Shown piece after piece: positions 14,917 through 24,536 of a DNA stretch of 56,172 bases (its first letter is position 1; each line of letters begins with the position of its first letter). Position numbers and translations under genes: made by a program. Source of the stretch: an uncultured Bdellovibrionales bacterium (GTDB taxonomy: Bacteria; Bdellovibrionota; Bdellovibrionia; Bdellovibrionales; Bdellovibrionaceae); NCBI GenBank assembly GCA_903926205.1, contig CAIYID010000043.1:1-56172 (forward strand), given 5' to 3'. Under the pieces are notes generated by a model, which worked only from the letters and a program-made list of their open reading frames with translations, did no database searches and had not been told where the DNA came from.

Positions 14917-15963
14917 TTAGCTGCGCAAGGAAATAGCCTTGTAGTAAAGTCGATTGAGAGTGTTTGTTGTACTATCAACTAAGTTATAACTTGGCTCTTC
15001 GTCTGGTTTTTTTGCTATTTTGAGGTTCGGATTGTGCAGGAGTAGATCTCTCAGGGATTTTTCACTTTCTTCTAAAATCCAACCTGTTTTTGAATCAAGA
15101 ACTAGACCGGGAAAAAGCTGATTTTGAGAAGGCCGTGCTAAAATAGGTGTTTTTGTTCTTAAAGACCAAGAGTGGTATTGCTGAAGTTCAAGAACGGACA
15201 GATCGGAATAAGCTAAAAGTAAACCCAGGGAGTTTTGCATCGCAAAGGAAAGATCGTTGGGGGTGACCTCACCTAAATGAAAATAAGACAGATCGACTTT
15301 TCGTGATTCTCTTCGCGGACCTAAAAATAAAAAATGAATCGACTCTGAAAAAAAGAGCTCTGATTTCTTTGCACGCTCGAAAAAATCTTCTGGAGAACCG
15401 GGGACAAGAAAATATTTTCCCAGAGATTGAACAAGCCTTTGCACATCTTGAGACGCAGGAAGCTCTGAAACTATCGGGAGTTCTGACAAGGGAGGAATGA
15501 CCTCCATTACGGGATGTTTTAATTTCGGTAAAAGTCTGCGAGTTTGTAGCAAGTGGCCATGAGCACCGTAAGTGATCAGGTGACAATGACGGAGAAATTC
15601 ATAAAGTTTTCTTTTTTTTATTTGTGTCGGAGAATAAAAAAACGAAGCAGCAATAATTCGACGTGGAAAAGGCTGAAAGAGTTGTGCCAATAACCAGTGA
15701 GCCCACTGGGGTTCATCGCCAGGTTTTGAAAAAATAAATTGAAGGACATCTGGCATTTGAGAAAAAAATCTTGGAAAAAGTCGCAACGCCTCAGCCACGC
15801 TCCATTTATTGAAAGGAGTGAATACCGGGATTTTAAAATCTGCGGGAACTTGAGTGTTTTTTGAGGTTAAAATCAAGAGATCATTTTGTTGCGCAGAGAG
15901 CGCTTTTGCTAGCGCGATCACTTCGGGACCTAAATAACGAGTGATCAGGGTTATTCGTGCCAT
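14917..15963 (-). CDS. Glycosyltransferase-like protein (divergent GT-B)
   Basis: A 348-residue protein with a GT-B-like outline: MARITLITRYLGPEVIALAKAL resembles an N-terminal Rossmann start, and late residues (TKTPILARPSQNQLFPGLVLDSKTGWILEE) resemble the end of a GT4 donor domain. The usual E-x7-E motif is weak: SDLSVLELQQYHSW occupies its place. The call is therefore by fold outline and by its neighbour, a clear GT4. Its ATG lies inside the end of mutT (13-base overlap), implying coupled translation. Confidence 0.6.
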   Translation of the reverse strand: MARITLITRYLGPEVIALAKALSAQQNDLLILTSKNTQVPADFKIPVFTPFNKWSVAEALRLFPRFFSQMPDVLQFIFSKPGDEPQWAHWLLAQLFQPFPRRIIAASFFYSPTQIKKRKLYEFLRHCHLITYGAHGHLLQTRRLLPKLKHPVMEVIPPLSELPIVSELPASQDVQRLVQSLGKYFLVPGSPEDFFERAKKSELFFSESIHFLFLGPRRESRKVDLSYFHLGEVTPNDLSFAMQNSLGLLLAYSDLSVLELQQYHSWSLRTKTPILARPSQNQLFPGLVLDSKTGWILEESEKSLRDLLLHNPNLKIAKKPDEEPSYNLVDSTTNTLNRLYYKAISLRS

Positions 15964-16409
15964 GGAGCCCCTAAGGCTTGAAAAATTCTTGGCAAAATTT
16001 TCCGATTGGCCTCAGGAATATTTCGAGTTTTTAGGTCTTCAGGGAGAACCCATTCCAAAGCAAGATGATGAATGTTTTTTAGCTCACCCTTCCAGTAGAG
16101 AATTTCGTAAAATAAAATTAAAATATTCACATCACCGTAATGATGAGTACAAGCTAGTTTCAAGCTACCGACGGTGGCATTGATTCCTAATTCTTCGGAT
16201 AATTCACGAGCCAAAGCCTCTTCAGGAGTTTCGCCGGATTCAATTTTTCCTCCAGGAAATTCCCATTGTCCAGCCAGCGAGTGAGTCTCTGGCCGCTGCC
16301 CCACAAGGACCAGTTCCCCTTGACGAATAAATCCTGCAGCGACGGGAACCCAGTAGGCTTTTTTGGGTTTTTTTATTAAAGGTTTAATATCCGGGATTTT
16401 TGTCGTCAT
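15951..16409 (-). CDS. mutT: NUDIX hydrolase, MutT-like (8-oxo-dGTP diphosphatase)
   Basis: A 152-residue NUDIX enzyme. The box GGKIESGETPEEALARELSE (EELGI follows) fits GX5EX7REUXEEXGU with all metal-binding glutamates present (about residues 53-75). Short length, RPETHSLAGQWEFPGG ahead of the box and a conserved tail favour MutT, which removes oxidised dGTP from the nucleotide pool; other nucleotide substrates are possible. It overlaps pyrD by 4 bases (ATGA) and the following gene by 13, so it is in a tight operon. Confidence 0.88.
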   Translation of the reverse strand: MTTKIPDIKPLIKKPKKAYWVPVAAGFIRQGELVLVGQRPETHSLAGQWEFPGGKIESGETPEEALARELSEELGINATVGSLKLACTHHYGDVNILILFYEILYWKGELKNIHHLALEWVLPEDLKTRNIPEANRKILPRIFQALGAPWHE

Positions 16410-17386
16410 TGAAGACTCGCTTTTTGGAAAGTTGTTGCTACTTTCTGAAAAAATCCTGGGCCCTGAAAAACTAAGGCGGAATAAACTTCAACTAAATCGG
16501 CACCAAGCTCTAAGCGTTCCTGTACATCTTTTTCGCTTAAAACTCCGCCGACTGAAATTAAAAGTAAATTTTGACGACTTGTCCCTAGAATCCGAATGGT
16601 CTCTTTTAAAAAAGTTTTTGATTTTGCGGCGAGATCTTTTCCTGCGAGGCCACCATCAAGAGGAAAGAAACAATCTGACGGACGGTGAGTGGTGGTGTTT
16701 GTAAGAACAAAACCGCTCGTTCCACCTTGCATTCCGGCTTCGATGCTTTCCTGCAATTGAGAAAGACTGAGATCTGGACTGAGTTTCAAAATCACTGGAA
16801 TCTTTTCGGCTTTAGCCACAACAGCAGAGGTCAACTGCAAAAGGGCGTCTTTATTCTGAAGCTCTCGGAGATCCTTCGTGTTGGGACTACTCACATTAAT
16901 GATAAAAGCATCAGCAGAGGATTTTAAAACCTCCACAGATTCAAGATAGTTCGCGGTCGCGAGCTCATTGCTGATGTTACGATTTTTTCCGATATTAACA
17001 AAAATAGGTAGGGAGTGCTCAGAATGCAGCAAATTGGTGGCCACTTCTTTTGCTCCGGCACTTGGGAAGCCCATTTTATTCCACAAATTAGAGTGCTCCC
17101 AATCGCGAGCCAAAATTCTTCCAGGATTAGGTCTTTGAGGTTTTGGAGTTACGGTGCCGATCTCGACAAACCCGCAGCCCAGTTTTTGCCATTGATCAAG
17201 ATTTTCAGCGTCTTTATCCACTCCACCGGCAATTCCCAATCGATTGGCAAAGTGCAAACCTCTCCAAGTGAATGATTGCCATTCAGGAGTTTTTTGCACA
17301 CCACAAAGATCGGAATAAATCCTAAGACCCACCGGGGCTAGGTCATGCGCCAAGCCCGCTGGAAGGTATTTAACAAGAGAATACAT
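16406..17386 (-). CDS. pyrD: Dihydroorotate dehydrogenase, quinone-dependent (class 2)
   Basis: A 326-residue flavoenzyme of pyrimidine synthesis that oxidises dihydroorotate and passes electrons to quinone. The N-terminal helix preceding the barrel (SLVKYLPAGLAHDLAPVGLR) is the membrane-associating segment of class 2 enzymes. IINVSSPNTKDLRELQ contains the class 2 catalytic serine, and the FMN phosphate region is near ISVGGVLSEKDV. It starts 3 bp after the gdh stop and overlaps mutT, so both nitrogen and nucleotide genes are likely co-transcribed. Confidence 0.95.
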   Translation of the reverse strand: MYSLVKYLPAGLAHDLAPVGLRIYSDLCGVQKTPEWQSFTWRGLHFANRLGIAGGVDKDAENLDQWQKLGCGFVEIGTVTPKPQRPNPGRILARDWEHSNLWNKMGFPSAGAKEVATNLLHSEHSLPIFVNIGKNRNISNELATANYLESVEVLKSSADAFIINVSSPNTKDLRELQNKDALLQLTSAVVAKAEKIPVILKLSPDLSLSQLQESIEAGMQGGTSGFVLTNTTTHRPSDCFFPLDGGLAGKDLAAKSKTFLKETIRILGTSRQNLLLISVGGVLSEKDVQERLELGADLVEVYSALVFQGPGFFQKVATTFQKASLQ

Positions 17387-17389
17387 AAA

Positions 17390-18694
17390 TTACCGAGGAT
17401 ACAAGCCACGGAGGAGCATCGCCTTTTGCAAACGATCCACAGAAACCGCCATGGCAGCTTGTCTCATGTCGACATTCTTTTCTTTCGCCATGGTGTAACC
17501 TTTGTCGAAAGCTTTAACGATGATCGATTTCAAGCGGCCATTGACTTCTTCTTCGTCCCAAAAGAATGACATACTGTCTTGGACCCACTCAAAGTAAGAA
17601 ACCACCACACCGCCACCGTTGGCGATCACGTCAGGAATGATAAAGACTCCTTTTTTGTGAAGAATCTTCGTCGCATCATTTGTCATAGGGCCGTTAGCTC
17701 CTTCGATGATCATTCGAGCTTTAATTTTATCGGCATTGTGGGCACCGATCACTCCTTCAAGAGCACAAGGCATCAGCGCATCGACATCTAAATACAATAA
17801 TTCTTCATTGGAGATTTTTTGCGATTGAGGGAAGCCGACAACAGTTTTGTTGTTTTTAACGTATTCGATGACGTCTTTGATCGGCAAGCCATCACCATTG
17901 AAAATTCCACCGTTCACATCGCTCACTGCAACAACTTTGGCTCCGCGTTCCCATGAGTAAAGAGCCGCATGTGAACCGACATTTCCGAAGCCCTGCACGG
18001 CAACAGTCGCGCCTTTCATCGATTTTCCTAGCTTCTCAAAAGCCCGCTCTGTGACATAAACAACACCAAGTCCTGTGGCTCCATTGCGACCCAAAGAGCC
18101 TCCAATTTCAACCGGTTTTCCAGTCACAACGCCTGCTTGAGTATAGCCCTGCTCTTGTGAGTAGGTGTCCATCATCCATGCCATGGTTTGTGGGTCTGTT
18201 CCCACGTCTGGAGCGGGAATATCTTTGTTTGGTCCGATGAAGGGTCCAATTTCACTAGTGAAACGACGAGTGAGATTTTGTTTTTCTGTGCGTGACAGTT
18301 TTGTTGGGTCAACAGTAATTCCACCTTTACCGCCGCCATAAGGAAGACCCATCACAGAGTTTTTAATCATCATTAGTGCGGCAAGTCCGACAACTTCACC
18401 CAAGCAAACATCTTGATGATATCGAATTCCACCTTTATAGGGCCCTAGTGTTGAATTGTATTGAACGCGATAGCCATTGAAAACTTTCACGTTGTAGTCG
18501 TCCATTCGAACTGGGACGCTCACGATCAAACAACGTTTAGGACGTTTCAAGCGTGCCACAATATTTGGGTCTGCATTGATAATTTTTCCACCTTCTTCGA
18601 TGGCTTGCAGAGCATTAAGAAAAAGGGGATGACGCAAATGTTCTTCCGGTGGCAATTCTTGAGTCTCTGATTTATCTGTTTGCTGTTTTTCCAT
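17390..18694 (-). CDS. gdhA: Glutamate dehydrogenase
   Basis: A 434-residue glutamate dehydrogenase interconverting glutamate with 2-oxoglutarate and ammonia. Substrate-site residues are visible in GPYKGGIRYH (K87), MMIKNS (K111) and the catalytic GGGKGGI (K123). The Rossmann domain carries VAVQGFGNVGSH, and the acidic AVSDVNGG that follows suggests NAD rather than NADP preference. The start was placed at ATG 18694 (MEKQQTDK) because AGGA stands 7 bases before it; six codons upstream are also open. It heads the run gdh-pyrD-mutT-GT-GT and could recapture ammonia released by glycine cleavage. Confidence 0.95.
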   Translation of the reverse strand: MEKQQTDKSETQELPPEEHLRHPLFLNALQAIEEGGKIINADPNIVARLKRPKRCLIVSVPVRMDDYNVKVFNGYRVQYNSTLGPYKGGIRYHQDVCLGEVVGLAALMMIKNSVMGLPYGGGKGGITVDPTKLSRTEKQNLTRRFTSEIGPFIGPNKDIPAPDVGTDPQTMAWMMDTYSQEQGYTQAGVVTGKPVEIGGSLGRNGATGLGVVYVTERAFEKLGKSMKGATVAVQGFGNVGSHAALYSWERGAKVVAVSDVNGGIFNGDGLPIKDVIEYVKNNKTVVGFPQSQKISNEELLYLDVDALMPCALEGVIGAHNADKIKARMIIEGANGPMTNDATKILHKKGVFIIPDVIANGGGVVVSYFEWVQDSMSFFWDEEEVNGRLKSIIVKAFDKGYTMAKEKNVDMRQAAMAVSVDRLQKAMLLRGLYPR

Positions 18695-18842
18695 GAAAAT
18701 TCCTACTTTCATTAAAAGTTAATTTTCAGATCCTACATGGTATGAGTTTTCTGAGTCGAGCAAATCCGCAGTTCGTCATTGACTTAGTTCGTTAATTGCA
18801 CGGCGAGTTGGCAACCTGCGCCATTTGAGCTAGACTGATCCC

Positions 18843-20534
18843 ATGTGTAGATTCAGTTTTTTTATTCTAACGACTTTGTTTTTGCCGATTTTTGTCGTTT
18901 TTTCTGTTCATGCGGGACCAGTCAATGATCAGACTTTTCAAAAGATCGAAAGTTCCCTTATTGAAATTATTAAACCCAATTCTGATTATGCGAATGAAGA
19001 AATTCCTAGTTACCCAGCTTGGACTCGAGCACTGACTGCAGATTGGTTGAAATATAATCCTGATGCCGTCGCCGACGCTTCTAATCCTGATTGTAGCTCA
19101 AAAAAATGGTGGGAAACGTACCGAAAGGCACCGACTCAGCCTATTTCTCAGGCAATAAATGAGTATCTTCGCCGTTGTGATAAACAAATTCAATCAGGTT
19201 GGTCGGCCCTTCCCATCACTGGTTATTTGACGGCGATGGTGAGACTTGATCTGCCGAGACATCCTTATGGACGTTTTGTGATGCTTCATTTTCCCAACGG
19301 AAACCAACTTAAGGGTTACTTAGCGCTTAAGGGCGACGGAGTGAAGCGACCATTGATTGTCATTAGATTGGGAATTTTTTCGAATTTGTCACAGTTTTTG
19401 CCAGAGAAATTTATGTTTCTTCAGCTTTTTGAGCAGTCATTATTTAATGTTCTTGTTTTGGAGAGTTCCTCCAGCAATGAATATATTTTCAGAAATAAGA
19501 CCTTGGCGATGGGGGGTTTTGACGAGGGGATTCAGAATTTTTTGTTAGCAAAAAAACTGCAAGACCCCGCAGAGCCTATTTCCAAAGTTGTTGAAGATGT
19601 GCATTTGGCCGCCATGAGTTTTGGTGGTCATGGTGCGATGTTTGCTTCCTTACTGAGTGAGTTAGAAGCTCGACGAAATAAAACAAACTCAGCTCCTGTG
19701 ATAAAAAGTGTTTTAACCTACTGCCCACTCTTGAATTTTCGCAGCACCATGGATTTTCATTTGAATCAAGGCATTCAATCAGCAGGTTTTGATTATTGGG
19801 TTTCTCAACGCTTGCATGGGGTGGAAAAAGTTATTCCAGAGATTGATGAAAAACATTTTGTTAAAAGCATGAGTGCTTGGCTGGATAAAAATTATCAAGG
19901 TCCCTCTGCTTTTGATGAAAGTTTGCCTCTCAATGAGGAAATGAAAACGAATCTAAAAAAATTCTGGATTGAAAATCAGTTTTGGTCTTATTACAAAGAT
20001 GTAAAAACGCCAGTTTTAATTTTGGCAACGGAATCTGATTCTTTTGTCCCCTTTGACCTTAATTCTTATCTTGTATTGAATAAATCGATCGAACTTGGAA
20101 ATAGTCCGGTGCAGGTGGTGCCCTTGCAAGCGGGTATGCATTGTGATTTGCCGGGCTCCTATCTGTGGCGACCTTTGACCACGATTGCCCAATCCTTTTT
20201 TTTACAGCAAAGTGATTTTAAGCCCGAGAAAGTTATTCGAGAAGTGCCGCTTTCTGTGGATGAATTCAATAAGCTAAAATCCATTTCTTTTCCGCCAAAA
20301 TACACTTTACAAGAAGGAAATAACCTCTCTGAATTTATTTTGAATTTAGAGATTTCAGCATGGCCTACGGTCACAAAAAGGATTTTATTTTCGCTGAAAG
20401 ATTTAGGTTATGGTGAATCGGATTTTATTCGATCTAAACTCATGGTAGAGCGTTGGCTCACACAAAATTTGCATTTTGAATTAGCGGAAGGGGCCCTTTC
20501 ATCAGCCGAGCTTAAGCTCAGTTGGTATCGCTGA
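18843..20534 (+). CDS. Secreted alpha/beta-hydrolase-like protein
   Basis: A 563-residue protein with a signal peptide (MCRFSFFILTTLFLPIFVVFSVHA). An alpha/beta-hydrolase core is suggested by a nucleophile elbow LAAMSFGGHGAM (serine in an A-x-S-x-G setting), a later acidic residue in ILATESDSFVP and a histidine in LQAGMHCDLPG, in the correct order for a Ser-Asp-His triad. Regions before residue 150 and after 470 are not recognisable. It is predicted to be periplasmic. Its substrate is unknown: esterase and peptidase are both possible. The gene stands alone between gdh (divergent) and rfaE1. Confidence 0.7.
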   Translation: MCRFSFFILTTLFLPIFVVFSVHAGPVNDQTFQKIESSLIEIIKPNSDYANEEIPSYPAWTRALTADWLKYNPDAVADASNPDCSSKKWWETYRKAPTQPISQAINEYLRRCDKQIQSGWSALPITGYLTAMVRLDLPRHPYGRFVMLHFPNGNQLKGYLALKGDGVKRPLIVIRLGIFSNLSQFLPEKFMFLQLFEQSLFNVLVLESSSSNEYIFRNKTLAMGGFDEGIQNFLLAKKLQDPAEPISKVVEDVHLAAMSFGGHGAMFASLLSELEARRNKTNSAPVIKSVLTYCPLLNFRSTMDFHLNQGIQSAGFDYWVSQRLHGVEKVIPEIDEKHFVKSMSAWLDKNYQGPSAFDESLPLNEEMKTNLKKFWIENQFWSYYKDVKTPVLILATESDSFVPFDLNSYLVLNKSIELGNSPVQVVPLQAGMHCDLPGSYLWRPLTTIAQSFFLQQSDFKPEKVIREVPLSVDEFNKLKSISFPPKYTLQEGNNLSEFILNLEISAWPTVTKRILFSLKDLGYGESDFIRSKLMVERWLTQNLHFELAEGALSSAELKLSWYR

Positions 20535-20647
20535 ATTACAGCTAGATTATTTTAAGCGGTAATTTTGAAAAGCTGTTATGCGCTATTTTGACACCATGGC
20601 ATTTGTGTGATGAGATCGCCCATATCTAAAAATAGCAGGGCGGAAAA

Positions 20648-21679
20648 ATGCAGAAAGATATTCAGATCATCACTATTAATCCCAATCTGAAAGAAAAACT
20701 TTTGAATTATTTGCCTCAACTTTCGGGAAAAAAAATTCTTATTGTTGGTGATGTGGGTTTGGATGAGTACATCATGGGAGACGTTAAACGCATCAGTCCC
20801 GAAGCTCCCGTTCCGGTTTTGGATGTGGCCGAAGAAGATTTGCGTTTAGGTTTGGCTGCGAATGTAGCGCAAAACGTTCAGTCTTTAGGTGGGATTCCAA
20901 TTCTAGTCTCTGTGATTGGTCAAGACATGGGCGCAGAGCGCTTGACACAGCTTTTTCAAAAATCCAATGTCAGCACAAAATATCTTGTTGTCGACTCCAG
21001 TCGGCCAACGACGCGCAAAGTCCGAGTCATGGCAAAGCATCATCACATTGTTCGTTTTGATTATGAATTGCGGAAGTATTTGTCTTCTGAAACAGAAGCC
21101 AAAGTTGTTGAATCCATTAAGCTGGTTATTGGTGATGTCGATGCTGTGATTGTTGAGGACTACGCCAAGGGTGTGGTGAGTGACTCTCTTCTAAAAGAGC
21201 TAGTTGGTTTGGCAAAGAAAAATGGTAAAAAAATATTAGTCGACCCACACAAAACCAATCGTGGTGATTTTTATAATGGAATTGATTTGCTGAAACCTAA
21301 TTTTGATGAGGCCATGGCCTTGTCGGGAATCAGCGATGAAGAATTGAAGTCACGACCAAATCAGGTTTTTGAGATCGCGCAAGCTTTGCAAAAACAAACG
21401 GGTGCCAAAGAGTTGGTCATCACGCGTGGAAAAGACGGCATGATTATTTTTTCAGAGCAAAAAGTTTTGCAGGTACCAACTTATGCTCGGCAAGTTTTTG
21501 ATGTGACAGGTGCCGGCGACACGGTGATTGCCACATTAGCACTGGCGTTGGCGACAGGCATGACTTTGATTGAAGCCTGCATGCTGGCAAATTATGCGGC
21601 GGGTGTGGTTGTTGGTCATGTTGGTTGTGTCCCTTGCTCTCTCAATGAGTTGCGGGAATACATTCAAGATCCGTCTTAA
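20648..21679 (+). CDS. rfaE1: D-glycero-beta-D-manno-heptose-7-phosphate kinase
   Basis: A 343-residue PfkB/ribokinase-type kinase corresponding to the N-terminal half of HldE. It phosphorylates heptose 7-phosphate at C1 on the way to ADP-heptose for LPS core. The start VGDVGLDEYIMGDVKRISPEAPVPVL is diagnostic for this subfamily, and the catalytic Asp lies in VTGAGDTVIATLALA. The C-terminal nucleotidyltransferase domain of HldE is absent, so that step needs a separate gene outside this window. It pairs functionally with the GT9 heptosyltransferase at 4.2 kb. Confidence 0.93.
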   Translation: MQKDIQIITINPNLKEKLLNYLPQLSGKKILIVGDVGLDEYIMGDVKRISPEAPVPVLDVAEEDLRLGLAANVAQNVQSLGGIPILVSVIGQDMGAERLTQLFQKSNVSTKYLVVDSSRPTTRKVRVMAKHHHIVRFDYELRKYLSSETEAKVVESIKLVIGDVDAVIVEDYAKGVVSDSLLKELVGLAKKNGKKILVDPHKTNRGDFYNGIDLLKPNFDEAMALSGISDEELKSRPNQVFEIAQALQKQTGAKELVITRGKDGMIIFSEQKVLQVPTYARQVFDVTGAGDTVIATLALALATGMTLIEACMLANYAAGVVVGHVGCVPCSLNELREYIQDPS

Positions 21680-21738
21680 GAGCAGTAAAAATATTTATTT
21701 TCGACCAGCTGGCCTAGGTACGAAGATGAAGGAGTAGC

Positions 21739-22557
21739 ATGGAATTCTTACGATCACTCATCAAGCGAATTAGCAAACATCCCATTGTGAGTGTCTTGGG
21801 CGCTTTTTTTATGATTGGACTTTTTTTCGCGGCTCATATCGTGATTGAAAGAAATAATGGACTTCTCACCGATCCAATAAAAAAGGGAACAGTGCTTGAG
21901 TCCGTTTACGGCATTGGAACGGTGACGGCGGCGCGGAGTTATTCGCTCAAACCTGGCGTGACTCAAACTCTCCGAGACTTATATGTGAGTGAAGGTGATC
22001 AAGTAAAAAAAGGAGCCAAGCTCGCCGCGATTGATCAGATTAATTACACGGCTCCTTTTGACGGAGTCGTGAACTATCTTCCCTTTAAGGTGGGTGAAAA
22101 TGTTTTTGCTCAAGTTCCAACCTTGGTGCTCACAGATTTGAAAAATCGTTACATGGTCGTGACACTGGTGCAACAAGGCGCTCTTCGTGTGAAACCGGGA
22201 CAAAGAGCCATCTTGAGTTTAGATTCTATGAGAAAGCAAAAATTCGAAGGTGTGGTAAAATCAGTCTACACTTACAATGGAAATTTTTTGGCTCGTATTG
22301 ATGTGACAGCTCTTCCTGCAGAAGTGCTGCCAGACATGACCGCTGACGTAGCCATTGTTCTTCAAGAGTTGAAGGATGTTTTAGTTATTCCCACGACCGC
22401 TTATGACAATGGTCATGTTTGGGTCAAACGTCCCTATGGAATGACGACCTCTGTGCCTGTGACTTTGGGTGTGATCGATGACTCAACCGCGCAGGTTGTT
22501 TCCGGCGATATTCATGAGGGTGAGCAACTTGTGATTCGAAAAAAGGTCGGACAATGA
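21739..22557 (+). CDS. Periplasmic adaptor (HlyD/MacA-like) of an ABC exporter, without hairpin
   Basis: A 272-residue membrane-anchored adaptor with one transmembrane segment (about residues 16-34, VSVLGAFFMIGLFFAAHIV). The two lipoyl half-motifs (LYVSEGDQVKKGAKLAAID and APFDGVVNYLPFKVGENV) are separated by only a few residues. MacA has a long alpha-helical hairpin there to reach TolC, so this adaptor probably does not dock a TolC-like channel directly. Beta-barrel and membrane-proximal domains follow. It overlaps the permease by 4 bases (ATGA), forming an operon with the next two genes. Confidence 0.85.
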   Translation: MEFLRSLIKRISKHPIVSVLGAFFMIGLFFAAHIVIERNNGLLTDPIKKGTVLESVYGIGTVTAARSYSLKPGVTQTLRDLYVSEGDQVKKGAKLAAIDQINYTAPFDGVVNYLPFKVGENVFAQVPTLVLTDLKNRYMVVTLVQQGALRVKPGQRAILSLDSMRKQKFEGVVKSVYTYNGNFLARIDVTALPAEVLPDMTADVAIVLQELKDVLVIPTTAYDNGHVWVKRPYGMTTSVPVTLGVIDDSTAQVVSGDIHEGEQLVIRKKVGQ

Positions 22558-23801
22558 TTTTCCTTGCGATTCGTTATCTCATGGAGCGAAAAAGACAAAC
22601 AATCCTGACGCTGTTGGGGGTTTTCTTTGGAACCATGGCTTACGTTTCGGTTTCGGGTTTTTTTATGGGATTTCAAGGTTTCATGGTGCAACAGTTAGTG
22701 AACAATGCGCCACAGATTCATATTGAAGCCAGACAAGATTATCTTTTTAGCCACACTCTTGATGAATCATTTTTTGGCAAAGAGGCCATTGCACTTTGGG
22801 TTTCCCCTCCGGCAGGAGTGGAGGGCTATATGGAAGTGCAGAGTCCTCAGTCTTGGTATAAACGCTTGGATGCCGACTCGCGAGTTGAGGCTTATTCGCC
22901 CACGCTTTCGACCGCCGCGCTTTTTACTTCAGGAAAAATTTCAGTTGCTGCAAATATGATTGGTTGTCATCCAGAGCAGCACTCGAAAGTGACAACAATA
23001 GCTGACTACATGATTGTGGGAAAATTCACTGATATCGGAGTGGGCGGGAATCGCTTGATTATGGGCGATGAGCTCATGAAACGTTTAGGTCTTGGAATGA
23101 ATCAAACCGTCATGGTTTCTGTTGGAACAAATCGTGCGGTGCCATTCAAGGTGGTTGGTCGCTTCTATTCAGGAAGTCGCGGGTTAGATTTACAATCTTT
23201 TGCCTCTTTAGATGACGTTCAGCGGGTGAATCAAACTCCTAAGCAAATCAATGAAATTGGAGTTCGAATCAAAGACTACACGGAAGCGACTGCCTTTGCG
23301 CGAAGTTGGTCAAAATTAGCACCGGAGCGGGTTGAAAGTTGGGCCGATCAAAACGTCAATATTCTTTCCGTTTTTGCGATTCAAAATGCTTTAAAAATTT
23401 CGATGGTTTTGACTGTTTTGATTGTTGCGGGTTTTGGTATTTATAATATTTTGAATATGACCGTGACTCAAAAGCGACAAGACATCGCCATTTTACGCGC
23501 TCTTGGCTATGACACTTTTGATGTCGTGATGCTTTTTTTCTCTCAAGGTTTGATCGTTGGGGTTGTTGGAGCTTTTTTTGGATTGATTGCGGGTTATTTA
23601 TTTTGCCTTTGGTTGCAGACCATTCCATTTATGAATGCCTCGCCGTCAAATCCGCAAGGGCATTTGCATATTGCGATCACTGTTTCTATTTATATTCAAG
23701 GCTTGGCTCTGGCTTTGTTATCAGCGTCTATCGCCAGCATTTTGCCCGCGCGCGCTGCTGGTAAAATGACTCCGATTGATATTATTCGGCAGGGGGGCTG
23801 A
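22554..23801 (+). CDS. ABC transporter permease, MacB/FtsX family
   Basis: A 415-residue permease with the MacB/LolCE layout: an N-terminal transmembrane helix, a large periplasmic domain (about residues 40-270), then three transmembrane helices in an FtsX domain (from FAIQNALKISMVLTVLIV on). QDIAILRALGYDTFDVVMLF is the conserved FtsX cytoplasmic motif. Such proteins are mechanotransmitters that move lipoproteins, peptides or drugs using the periplasmic adaptor. It is separated from its ATPase gene by a single base, and the cargo is unknown. Confidence 0.92.
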   Translation: MIFLAIRYLMERKRQTILTLLGVFFGTMAYVSVSGFFMGFQGFMVQQLVNNAPQIHIEARQDYLFSHTLDESFFGKEAIALWVSPPAGVEGYMEVQSPQSWYKRLDADSRVEAYSPTLSTAALFTSGKISVAANMIGCHPEQHSKVTTIADYMIVGKFTDIGVGGNRLIMGDELMKRLGLGMNQTVMVSVGTNRAVPFKVVGRFYSGSRGLDLQSFASLDDVQRVNQTPKQINEIGVRIKDYTEATAFARSWSKLAPERVESWADQNVNILSVFAIQNALKISMVLTVLIVAGFGIYNILNMTVTQKRQDIAILRALGYDTFDVVMLFFSQGLIVGVVGAFFGLIAGYLFCLWLQTIPFMNASPSNPQGHLHIAITVSIYIQGLALALLSASIASILPARAAGKMTPIDIIRQGG

Positions 23802-23802
23802 G

Positions 23803-24507
23803 ATGGGAATCATTGCCAGTCATGTCGGAAAAGAATTTGGGGAGCCTTCTGTTCGAGTTCTCACCGACATTTCTTTGGAAATCAAAGATGGGGAATTTGT
23901 TTCTTTGGCTGGCCGCTCTGGCGCCGGTAAAAGTACTTTACTTTATATTTTGAGCAGTCTTGATAATGCGACCGAAGGGCAAATCGAAATTTCTGGTAAA
24001 GATATCACCAAAATGCCCGATGAAGAGCTTTATCGATTCCGAAATCAACAGATGGGCTTTGTCTTTCAATTTCATTATTTAATTGCAGAACTCACGGCAA
24101 TTCAAAATGTTTTGATGCCCGCCAGAAAATACAATGAAGAGATCAAACGTCAAGCGCGTGCTGAAATGTTGCTTGATCAATTTGGTCTCTTAAATAAAAA
24201 AGATCGTTATCCTCGTCAACTTTCTGGAGGAGAACAGCAGCGTTTGGCTATTGCTCGCTCACTTATTATGGAGCCAAAATATTTATTTGCGGATGAACCT
24301 ACCGGTGCCCTTGATACGGTCAATGCTGAGACGGTGATGAATATCCTCAGGGATTGCAGTGTTAAGGATGGTATGACAGTTTTGATGGTGACGCACGATC
24401 CTGATTTCGCCGCCATGGCGCCTCGACAAATTCGCTTGGCCGATGGTGAAATTGTTTTTGATAACCAAAATCCAGCGGCCTTGAAGCCAGAAGTAAAAAA
24501 GACGTAA
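23803..24507 (+). CDS. ABC transporter ATP-binding protein, MacB/LolD type
   Basis: A 234-residue ATPase with Walker A GRSGAGKSTLL, Q-loop FVFQFHYLIAELTA, signature LSGGEQQRLAIARSL, Walker B YLFADEPTGALD and H-loop VTHD, all intact. The sequence between them is of the LolD/MacB/FtsE group. The ATG at 23803 was chosen over an in-frame codon inside the permease because the strong GGGGGG stretch just upstream fits as ribosome-binding site. It powers the adaptor-permease pair encoded just before it. Confidence 0.95.
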   Translation: MGIIASHVGKEFGEPSVRVLTDISLEIKDGEFVSLAGRSGAGKSTLLYILSSLDNATEGQIEISGKDITKMPDEELYRFRNQQMGFVFQFHYLIAELTAIQNVLMPARKYNEEIKRQARAEMLLDQFGLLNKKDRYPRQLSGGEQQRLAIARSLIMEPKYLFADEPTGALDTVNAETVMNILRDCSVKDGMTVLMVTHDPDFAAMAPRQIRLADGEIVFDNQNPAALKPEVKKT

Positions 24508-24536
24508 TTTATGACCGAGAAATCAGAGATGTCAGA

